Source: Labilibaculum sp.
GTDB lineage: Bacteria > Bacteroidota > Bacteroidia > Bacteroidales > Marinifilaceae
Reading direction: 5' to 3'
Assembly: GCA_016743925.1 (NCBI GenBank)
Contig: JADGFH010000086.1
Span: forward strand, 1 to 12,696
Length of the DNA stretch: 12,696 nt
In this document: positions 1 to 5,842 of the stretch, piece after piece
Numbering within the stretch: the stretch's first letter is position 1
Layout: each line of letters opens with the position of its first letter
Notes under the pieces: model-generated
What the model saw: only the letters and a program-made list of their open reading frames with translations
What the model was told of the DNA's origin: nothing
Databases searched by the model: none
Program-made: the position numbers and the translations under genes

Positions 1-18
1 AGTAGGGAATAGTCACTT

Positions 19-33
19 GGCTTTAGCCAGTGG
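19..33. repeat. Direct repeat, left copy (15 bp)
   Basis: GGCTTTAGCCAGTGG is identical to the copy at 987-1001. Similarity continues imperfectly on the right: both copies are followed by a TTGAA element, a GAA and a CA at nearly the same spacing. The repeat contains the small palindrome GGCTTTAGCC (arms GGCT/AGCC). The two copies bracket about 950 bp of gene-free DNA. Confidence 0.7.
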
Positions 34-544
34 CTTGAAAGAACCAGAAAGTGGAGTTCGAAGATTCAAGTAGAATTCCGATTCTCGGAACCAGCAGAGC
101 TGGAATAAGGAAAAAGATTGAATTGGGATCAGTAGCAAAAGTTAGGTCTAAGATTTTAATTAACTATTTTTTCAGCTCATGAATAACTCAAACGAAGATT
201 CAATTTAGCCTTGTTTTTATCCGATGACATCCTTGAGAGTTTTGATCATCAACTATGGATAGATCCAAATGACTGATTCTTATTAACCTCATTCCCTAGC
301 CCCTTCTTCTCAAGAAGATAAATTAACGGTGAGGTTTTCTAAAAAACTACTATTTATCAAAACAGGACACATCTTAGGAGCTAATACCATATCTCAACTC
401 ACGAAACCTTCATAAAATAAAGCTTTTAATATGCAAGAAGGTAAACTTTCTAGGATTTGGATTTGACATTGAGTCCGGAGATCGGGACCCGTTTAGCAAT
501 CGAACTAGCGACGGGTGATTGAGGATGTTGTCAATGATTTTTTG

Positions 545-573
545 TCTACTTTTTCATCCAAGGAAAAAGTAGA
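545..573. repeat. Perfect 11-bp inverted repeat (hairpin)
   Basis: TCTACTTTTTC (545-555) pairs perfectly with GAAAAAGTAGA (563-573) across the 7-nt loop ATCCAAG. A T-run (539-543) precedes the left arm, but no U-tract follows the right arm on plus. On minus, the transcript would run into AAAAATCATT-type DNA after the stem, so it is a poor terminator for plus and only a possible one for minus. No gene lies close enough to need it. Hairpins of this type occur as dispersed intergenic repeats in some Bacteroidota (from memory, not checked). Confidence 0.55.
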
Positions 574-795
574 AGCCCGTCCGGCTAAAGGACAAGTAAA
601 AATAACGAGGTTCACTCCTTTTATTGAAAATCCTTAGCAGCCAAAAGTATCCTAAAAACACGTTTTGATTCACGAATTACCTAGACCGACCTAATATTCG
701 GATTTCTACTTTTCAATCAAGGACGATCTACCTTTCGCTAATCCGACGCAAAAACGAATTGCTTTCCAAATGTTTTTTTACCTGCGCGGGTACCT

Positions 796-825
796 ACTGC
801 CACAATAATATCCTAGGGTGGCAGT
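796..825. repeat. 8-bp inverted repeat (hairpin)
   Basis: ACTGCCAC (796-803) is complementary to GTGGCAGT (818-825) around a 14-nt loop. There is no adjacent T-tract, so it is not an obvious terminator. It is one of several palindromes in the gene-poor left region. Confidence 0.45.
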
Positions 826-986
826 TGCTGTGCTCATTTACCCTGGACTAACCTGAGCTCTTCAGGCTCGAGATAAAAGTGATAACAAAGGGACGATTGT
901 AAAATACTTCCTTTTTCGCTTGACTAAAATCTATGCCTGATTTTAACGAGACCCAAAAATATCTCCTGACCTTTGAATTGCTACTC

Positions 987-1001
987 GGCTTTAGCCAGTG
1001 G
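987..1001. repeat. Direct repeat, right copy (15 bp)
   Basis: This is the second copy of GGCTTTAGCCAGTGG, identical to 19-33. It lies just outside the minus-strand terminator of the 45-codon gene. The flank reads TTTTGAAGAATCA, where the left copy reads CTTGAAAGAACCA. The pair could be two members of a dispersed repeat family or the ends of a decayed unit; the sequence alone cannot decide. Confidence 0.7.
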
Positions 1002-1023
1002 TTTTGAAGAATCAAACTGTGTA

Positions 1024-1061
1024 AAAACAAAAATCCCCTTTAGATTTGTTATCCAAAGGGG
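1024..1061 (-). terminator. Rho-independent terminator of the 45-aa gene
   Basis: On the minus strand CCCCTTT pairs with AAAGGGG (1035-1061 on plus), and inner GAT/ATC pairs extend the stem. ATTTTTGTTTTT-type DNA follows immediately (1034 down to 1024). It lies 22 nt beyond the stop codon of the small gene at 1084-1221. A terminator this good at that place is independent support for transcription of the small gene. Confidence 0.75.
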
Positions 1062-1083
1062 AGTTTGTTCGTACAGGATTTTT

Positions 1084-1221
1084 TTAAATACAAAATTCCA
1101 ATACTCTTGCGGCATTTTCCTGATCACCTTTTTCAAGTAGGCTGTTTGCCATTTGAATTAATTGCGAATCTTCCAAGCCGCTTTTGATAGCATCGGCTAT
1201 CTCCTTTGGTAAATTTTCCAT
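1084..1221 (-). CDS. Small 45-aa conserved-looking protein, function unknown
   Basis: An ATG at 1221-1219 opens 45 codons ending in TAA at 1084-1086. The protein begins MENLPKEIADAIKSG and ends ARVLEFCI. It is acidic, has no signal peptide or membrane segment, and reads as two short amphipathic helices. The second half (SLLEKGDQENAARVLEF) resembles one TPR-like helical hairpin, but a single repeat is not enough to assign a family. Codon choice and composition are protein-like (few rare residues, ordinary hydrophobic spacing), unlike the surrounding spacer. A strong terminator lies 22 nt past the stop. There is no Shine-Dalgarno sequence, which is usual in Bacteroidota. It appears monocistronic. 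I do not recognise the function. The gene call is moderately secure. Confidence 0.62.
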   Translation of the reverse strand: MENLPKEIADAIKSGLEDSQLIQMANSLLEKGDQENAARVLEFCI

Positions 1222-1270
1222 TGGTAATAAAATTTGTAGTAGTAGTGTAATAATTAAATGTAAAAGTAAA

Positions 1271-1299
1271 CAAAATAATACTCAGGGCAAGCTGTCAAA
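1271..1299 (-). promoter_or_regulatory. Candidate Bacteroidota-type promoter for the 45-aa gene
   Basis: On the minus strand a TTTG (1299-1296) lies 17 nt upstream of TTATTTTG (1278-1271). The second element matches the Bacteroidota -7 consensus TAnnTTTG at all fixed positions except the second. Transcription would begin about 40 nt before the ATG at 1221. The spacing is slightly short and one consensus base is missing, so this is tentative. Confidence 0.25.
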
Positions 1300-1457
1300 G
1301 CTGCCAACTTTTAATTCTAATGGAAGATAATGATGCCTTTATGGAAATTTTGTTCTCATTTGAGCTGAAAGAATCCTGTAATTTTGTTCGAAATCCTTTG
1401 CAAAAATATGCTTTCTTTTTCCTTTCTTTTTACCTTTTCTCTTTCTTTCTTCCTTTT

Positions 1458-1524
1458 TTGGAACTTGGAGCTTGTTTTTTTTGGATTTTATTTCTCCTTT
1501 CCTTCCTTGGATCTTGAAGCTTGT
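1458..1524. repeat. Imperfect 18-bp direct repeat, 49 bp period
   Basis: TTGGAACTTGGAGCTTGT (1458-1475) and TTGGATCTTGAAGCTTGT (1507-1524) differ at two positions. They lie at the 3' side of the Wzi-family gene in the pyrimidine-rich tract. Motifs of this CAAGCTCCAAG type turn up in intergenic DNA of other Bacteroidota (from memory, not checked). Function unknown. Confidence 0.55.
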
Positions 1525-1526
1525 GT

Positions 1527-2915
1527 TTACCTAAACAAACCGGTTTTAGATAATCGGATAAAAAAACCAATATTGTCCTTCAGCAATTCTCCTTTATCAA
1601 TTGCACAAGCCAAATCAATATGGAAAGGAATCTTTTTTGAGGGAACCCTTAGCTCTACTAATCCGGAAAATTGATTCAGCGTTGATTCAAATGGAGTTTG
1701 ATAGGTTCCATAATTTTTAGAATAAGTGAAATAGGTTTTATATGGAATAAAAGAACCAATAAATCCTCTTACTCCTAAATGAACTGCCTTGAATCGATTG
1801 TTAATAACTAAAGCATGCCCATCTCTTTTTCCATTGGTAAACAATGGGGAACCTATTGTCCTTCCATAATGGGTCCATCCTGATTTGTATTCGCTATGAT
1901 TAAAATAACTATCCAAGCCTCTATACTTTACCCCATCGATGGTGCCATGTAGGCTGCCGGATTGATCAGTGGTATGATAAAGTTCGACTAAGGCTGATTG
2001 AATAAAAGGATTTTCTTCATTTTTATTTTTGTAAAACAATCCGTACAAGCCATCAGGTCTATTTTCTGATTTTCTTCCCGATCCATCTTCGAAAATTGAA
2101 CGGTAATAAGCGGTCAAGCTAAAATGATCGGCATTGTAATAGGCATCCAAATGATACGATCCAATGTGGTTTCCCAAACGGTAGGCATCATTATCAAATG
2201 TTGCATCATCGTCGCCAGAGCCTGTGAATACATTTAAATATTTATCAAGAGAATGAGATATACTTCCTCTGTCAGGATGTTTACCAGACCATTGGGCATA
2301 CTGCTCAATTCCTCCACTTACACTGAATTTTTCATCTTTAAATAGGCGAACAAATAAGTTTTTGTGATGAACCAGGGCATGGTCTATATAACGATTGTCG
2401 GTAGTGATCCCATCAGAAAGTAAACCCTTGAAGGAGATGATCCCTTTTGTGAAAGGAATTGCTGTCCACTCTGGAACAGAGATTTCATATTTTGGATAGG
2501 ATCTGGCATTGTTGGAGTAAAGTAGGTTTCCGTTGCTGGATGATAATCCATCAAAAGCAATTGCATCGTATTTTTGCCCCAAGGAGAATTGGAAGATTTT
2601 CCATTTTAATCCTAAATACAGTTTGTCTAAAATGAATTTTGATTCATCCCCAGTATAGGCAACAGCACTGGTTTCCCACATAAAATCAATTGCGGAAACT
2701 GAAATTTCACTAAAATCCATTCCCAATGAGAAATCACTCATGGCATAACTTTTATTTGGTACCAATCCATTTTTGTTGGAATGCAACCAAAATGGGATTT
2801 CCTCTTTCGCGGCAAAAGAAGAAGAAAGACCAACTTCATATTCTACTTTTTTTTGTGCACTGACTAAGCTAGTAATTGCAAGTAAGAGGATCAGTAATAA
2901 ACTTTTAAACTTCAT
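1527..2915 (-). CDS. Wzi-family outer-membrane beta-barrel (capsule assembly type)
   Basis: The protein is 462 aa from the ATG at 2915-2913. That start gives a clean type I signal peptide (MKFKSLLLILLLAITSLVSA, then QKK), whereas the longer in-frame start at 2978 would put 21 hydrophilic residues before it. The mature protein opens with a PFWLHSNKNG motif, typical of the Bacteroidota capsule-assembly Wzi family (PF14052). It continues as alternating aromatic and glycine-rich strands of an outer-membrane barrel (LGQKYDAI, GSYHLDAYY, RPDGLYGLFY) and ends in a short strand with aromatic and basic residues (FFIRLSKTGLFR). E. coli Wzi is a surface lectin that anchors capsule; Bacteroidota members are inferred to act similarly on surface polysaccharide. 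It is divergent from the receiver/manC genes on plus, which fits a polysaccharide locus. The ligand cannot be told. Confidence 0.85.
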   Translation of the reverse strand: MKFKSLLLILLLAITSLVSAQKKVEYEVGLSSSFAAKEEIPFWLHSNKNGLVPNKSYAMSDFSLGMDFSEISVSAIDFMWETSAVAYTGDESKFILDKLYLGLKWKIFQFSLGQKYDAIAFDGLSSSNGNLLYSNNARSYPKYEISVPEWTAIPFTKGIISFKGLLSDGITTDNRYIDHALVHHKNLFVRLFKDEKFSVSGGIEQYAQWSGKHPDRGSISHSLDKYLNVFTGSGDDDATFDNDAYRLGNHIGSYHLDAYYNADHFSLTAYYRSIFEDGSGRKSENRPDGLYGLFYKNKNEENPFIQSALVELYHTTDQSGSLHGTIDGVKYRGLDSYFNHSEYKSGWTHYGRTIGSPLFTNGKRDGHALVINNRFKAVHLGVRGFIGSFIPYKTYFTYSKNYGTYQTPFESTLNQFSGLVELRVPSKKIPFHIDLACAIDKGELLKDNIGFFIRLSKTGLFR

Positions 2916-3403
2916 TTCTTTATAATTTGATTTTTTATAATCTAAAATTGATTTCTGTATTCGACCAAAACGCATCACATTTTACTTAATGGAAACGTTA
3001 TAAAAGCTATTCTATTATAGTTAATGTGAAAAACGTTGCAAGATAATGTGATTGTATTATTCAAAAAAATTTAAGTTCATTTATGTTGAATAATTTTACG
3101 AATCAAGTTATGATTGCATTGAGGCGAAGTTGAAATTTTGATTGAACAAAGAGAATATTGTTATTTTTAAGGATAAACTTTTTATTAATGAATTCAAGGG
3201 GAAATTTACCACTTGTAAAGTGGCGTTAAATTCGACTTAGAACCAAGAAAAGGCAAATAGAAAAAAAATCATAATTTGGGTTTCTATGTATTAAATTATG
3301 TGTTATATTTAGACATTGCAATGGTAAGATGATGTACAGTATAATTCTACAGATTCTTACTTTTTTATTAATGACTACTTGACTACATCTAAATTTACAG
3401 GAA
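2916..3403. other. Divergent intergenic region between Wzi-family gene and receiver gene
   Basis: This 488-bp spacer must hold the promoters for both divergent transcripts. It has no credible reading frame. Apart from the hairpin at 3203-3232 I found no strong element. A weak -7-like TATATTTA is at 3304-3311 on plus, but the nearest upstream TTTG (3275-3278) is 25 nt away, wider than usual. No good CAAAnnTA match for the minus-strand promoter was seen. Confidence 0.5.
3203..3232. repeat. Interrupted 12-bp inverted repeat in divergent promoter region
   Basis: AATTTACCACTT (3203-3214) pairs with AAGTGG (3218-3223) and, after a 3-nt bulge (CGT), with TAAATT (3227-3232); the loop is GTA. No T-tract follows, so it is not a terminator. 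It is 172 nt upstream of the receiver gene and 288 nt from the Wzi-family start, so it could be an operator or a 5' leader structure. Confidence 0.5.
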
Positions 3404-4573
3404 ATGAAAAAACATCAGATTTTGATCGTTGATGATATCCCCGATAACATTAAAGTTTTACAATCCATCCTTTCCGATTCATCTTATGAAATTACCTCTG
3501 CTTTGAATGGCAAAGATGCTATTTCATTGTGTATTGCGAAAAGTTTTGATTTAATCTTACTAGACATCATGATGCCAGAAATGGATGGTTACGAGGTTTG
3601 TGAGTACCTAAAATCAAAAGAGAAAACGAAGGATGTTCCTGTTATATTTTTGACAGCAAGAGTAGATGAAGAAGCCATTATTAAAGGTTTTGATACTGGT
3701 GCACAAGACTATGTAACGAAACCATTTAATCCACAAGAGCTAGTTGCCAGAGTGAATACTCATCTTGATTTGCAGTTTAAAAATCAGAAATTAAAACTGA
3801 TGAACCTCGAATTGGAGGAAAGAGTAGCGGCTCGCACCATGGAATTGGAAGAATCGAATCGCAGTTTAGAACATGCAAATCACCAATTGTCAACTCTAGA
3901 AGATGCTAAGAATGATTTCTTGTCTTTAATGTCTACAGAATTGCGTGAGCCATTAAATGGGATTGTTGGTTTTGCAGAGATGTTGGAGTATTCGATAAAG
4001 AATAAAACCAATTTGAAATATGTTCGCTTTATTATTCAAGCTTGCGAAAAATTAATTGGTGTTTCGGATATGGCCTTATTGCTTTCTGCTCTTCGATTCG
4101 ATCGTTATGAAATGAAGTTGTTGGGGATATCGGTACACGAGACGGTAAAAGAGACTGTTGAAAAGTTAAAGCCACTTATTTCGGAACGTAAAGTGAAGCT
4201 TAAAGTTGATATTCCTAAGAACTATATTATAAAAGGGGATCAGAAATTGTTTGGGATCAGCATGGAGAAGGTGATTGAAAATGCGGTGACCAATGCACCT
4301 CCTCGTTCGGAAGTTTTTGTTGGAGCGGCTTTAGAAGGATCGGCCGTAAAAGTTTTTGTTCAGGATTCTGGCGTACAGTTTTCGCCAGCTGAAGTAAATT
4401 ATACTTTCCACTTTTTTGAATTGAACAAAGAGGAACGTAGAGAAGATTTTAATCGTTTTACAGCAGGTTTAGTGGTTGTGAAATTAGTAATGGATCTGCA
4501 CAAAGCTAATGTTGATGTTGATAATTTGGCAGATGGAGGTGTTCGTGTTTCTTTCTTACTTCCTGAATATTAA
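3404..4573 (+). CDS. Receiver protein with degenerate histidine-kinase module (pseudokinase)
   Basis: A 389-aa cytoplasmic protein. Residues 1-122 form a complete CheY-like receiver: acidic pair D10-D11, phospho-acceptor D54 (LLLDIMMP), T84 and K106 (TKPF). A charged coiled coil spans about 125-168. Residues 169-195 correspond to the DHp helix, but the H-box reads MSTELREPLN, with Thr178 (codon ACA, 3935-3937) where the phospho-accepting His belongs. The remaining 245-389 resemble a HATPase domain. The N-box keeps N293 and N297 but has P300 where Lys is usual. G1 is D321-S-G-V-Q, lacking the second Gly. G2 is reduced to TAGLVVV. There is no sensor domain or membrane segment. Kinase activity is therefore unlikely; a phosphorylation-controlled scaffold or allosteric role is inferred. 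It lies 57 nt upstream of manC on the same strand and is divergent from the Wzi-family gene. AGGAA directly abuts the ATG. Confidence 0.9.
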   Translation: MKKHQILIVDDIPDNIKVLQSILSDSSYEITSALNGKDAISLCIAKSFDLILLDIMMPEMDGYEVCEYLKSKEKTKDVPVIFLTARVDEEAIIKGFDTGAQDYVTKPFNPQELVARVNTHLDLQFKNQKLKLMNLELEERVAARTMELEESNRSLEHANHQLSTLEDAKNDFLSLMSTELREPLNGIVGFAEMLEYSIKNKTNLKYVRFIIQACEKLIGVSDMALLLSALRFDRYEMKLLGISVHETVKETVEKLKPLISERKVKLKVDIPKNYIIKGDQKLFGISMEKVIENAVTNAPPRSEVFVGAALEGSAVKVFVQDSGVQFSPAEVNYTFHFFELNKEERREDFNRFTAGLVVVKLVMDLHKANVDVDNLADGGVRVSFLLPEY

Positions 4574-4630
4574 AGAATAATCCAATCCTTTTCCAAATAG
4601 ATGGGAATTTTTATTTGATAAACATATTGA

Positions 4631-5770
4631 ATGAATAAGAATAATTATATCGTAATTATGGCCGGAGGAGTAGGTTCTCGTTTTTGGCCAATGAGTACAG
4701 AAGAGAAGCCAAAGCAATTTTTAGATGTTTTGGGAATAGGAAAAACATTACTACAGCAAACAGTAGCTCGTTTTAACACGATTGCTCCTGCCAAAAATAT
4801 ATTAATAGTTACTTCGGAAAAATACAAGCAATTGGTTGCACAACAATGTCCGGAGTTATTAGAAAGTAATATTCTGTTAGAGCCTTGTATGAGAAATACA
4901 GCTCCTTGTATTGCTTACGCTGCATACAAAATTAAAGGCTTAAATCCTGAAGCAAATATGGTTGTAGCACCTTCGGATCATTTAATTACAAATGAGGGAG
5001 AATTTATCCGTATTGTTAAAGATGGACTAGATTTTACGGCTAAGAATGAGACTTTATTGACTTTGGGAATTCAAGCTCATCGTCCAGAAACAGGATATGG
5101 CTACATACAAGCCAGCAACGAGGTAATGATGAATGCTAAAAATGTTCAAATAGGATCGGAAGGCAATTCATATGAAACAATGCCTACCATACCATCTGTG
5201 GCTGGTGGAGTATGTAAAGTTGCAGCTTTTAAAGAAAAGCCTAATTTGGAAACTGCGAAGGAATATTTAACTGCTGGAAATTATTTTTGGAACTCGGGGA
5301 TTTTCTTGTGGTCTTTAAAGAGTATTTTGAATGCTTTTGAATCTTATGTGCCAGAAGTTGCAGAACTTTTTCAAAAAGGGGTAAAGATTTATAATACGGA
5401 AAAAGAACAAGCTTTTATTAATGAAATGTTTCCAACTTGTATCAATATTTCTATTGATTATGCAGTAATGGAAAAGGCAGATAATATTTACGTTCAGCCT
5501 GCTGATTTTGGCTGGTCTGATTTGGGAACTTGGGGTTCTCTTTGGGAAAAGAGAGAACGAAGTGAACAAGGAAATACTGTCGTTGGTGAAGAAGTTCATC
5601 TTTTTGAGGCTAGTAATTGCATTGTAAATATGCCTGCTAATAAAAAGGTAGTTATTCAAGGTTTGGATGATTTTATTGTAGTTGAAGATAATGATGTACT
5701 GTTGATTTGTAATAAAGAGGAAGAACAACGAATTAAGGAGTTTAGAGCCTCGGTTATGAATAAAAAATAG
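4631..5770 (+). CDS. manC: Mannose-1-phosphate guanylyltransferase (short form)
   Basis: The enzyme makes GDP-mannose from GTP and mannose-1-phosphate, the donor for mannose, fucose and related sugars in surface polysaccharides. It acts in the cytoplasm. The nucleotide-binding signature GGVGSRFWPMS and the following KPKQF are at about residues 12-30. VVAPSDHLI (about 115) carries the metal/substrate Asp. FKEKP (about 200) and NYFWNSGIFLW (about 219) are family motifs, and DFGWSDLGTWGSL is at about 290. At 379 aa it is the short form without the C-terminal cupin phosphomannose isomerase domain. A segment of about 25 residues between GYIQ and the FKEKP motif makes it slightly longer than usual. 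It probably shares a transcript with the upstream receiver gene (57-nt gap) and ends at the strong terminator 20 nt downstream. No Shine-Dalgarno sequence is visible. Confidence 0.95.
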   Translation: MNKNNYIVIMAGGVGSRFWPMSTEEKPKQFLDVLGIGKTLLQQTVARFNTIAPAKNILIVTSEKYKQLVAQQCPELLESNILLEPCMRNTAPCIAYAAYKIKGLNPEANMVVAPSDHLITNEGEFIRIVKDGLDFTAKNETLLTLGIQAHRPETGYGYIQASNEVMMNAKNVQIGSEGNSYETMPTIPSVAGGVCKVAAFKEKPNLETAKEYLTAGNYFWNSGIFLWSLKSILNAFESYVPEVAELFQKGVKIYNTEKEQAFINEMFPTCINISIDYAVMEKADNIYVQPADFGWSDLGTWGSLWEKRERSEQGNTVVGEEVHLFEASNCIVNMPANKKVVIQGLDDFIVVEDNDVLLICNKEEEQRIKEFRASVMNKK

Positions 5771-5790
5771 GAATAAATTTAGATATAATA

Positions 5791-5824
5791 AAAAAGATCA
5801 ACTCTACTGAGTTGATCTTTTTTT
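5791..5824. terminator. Bidirectional rho-independent terminator
   Basis: AAAAAGATCAACTC (5791-5804) and GAGTTGATCTTTTT (5809-5822) form a perfect 14-bp stem with a TACT loop. T-runs on both strands serve manC (stop 20 nt upstream on plus) and the convergent DUF3857/transglutaminase gene (stop 18 nt away on minus). Confidence 0.92.
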
Positions 5825-5842
5825 ATGCTTGTTATTCTTCGT

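Larger units (their letters stand above)
1..1023. other. Gene-poor, palindrome-rich intergenic region
   Basis: No reading frame here looks like a protein. The longest one (minus strand, about 848-1030, 60 codons) has no recognisable motif or convincing start context and lies inside repeat-like DNA. The stretch is more G+C-rich than the neighbouring spacers around 470-620 and 780-880. It contains several inverted repeats: ACCCGT/ACGGGT (487-492 with 511-516), an 11-bp stem (545-573) and an 8-bp stem (796-825), plus a 15-bp direct repeat near both ends. It resembles an interspersed non-coding repeat or a decayed mobile element, but no transposase remnant is readable. No tRNA or rRNA was seen. 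Confidence 0.5.
1222..1526. other. Spacer with long pyrimidine-rich tract
   Basis: Open frames on plus here (about 1320-1517 and 1384-1674) are strings of F, L and S created by a pyrimidine-rich tract at about 1410-1510. The second runs into the 3' end of the Wzi-family gene, so I do not regard either as a gene. In the minus-strand direction this tract would form a purine-rich 3' untranslated segment after the Wzi-family gene. It also contains the 18-bp imperfect repeat listed separately. No clear hairpin terminator was found for the Wzi-family gene. Confidence 0.5.

Noticed and set aside
40..110. Possible tRNA remnant suggested by GTTCGA
   Set aside because: No cloverleaf arms can be paired around the motif and no CCA-adjacent acceptor stem is visible.
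848..1030. 60-codon minus-strand frame in the left region
   Set aside because: It overlaps the terminator of the 45-aa gene and one copy of the 15-bp direct repeat, has no recognisable motif or promoter, and lies in repeat-like DNA.
1320..1674. Two overlapping plus-strand frames rich in F, L and S
   Set aside because: They are produced by the pyrimidine-rich tract; the residue composition is low-complexity, and one overlaps the 3' end of the Wzi-family gene antisense.
5315..5728. 137-codon minus-strand frame inside manC
   Set aside because: It is antisense to a strongly supported gene, and its sequence is a low-complexity F/I/N-rich product of the manC codons.
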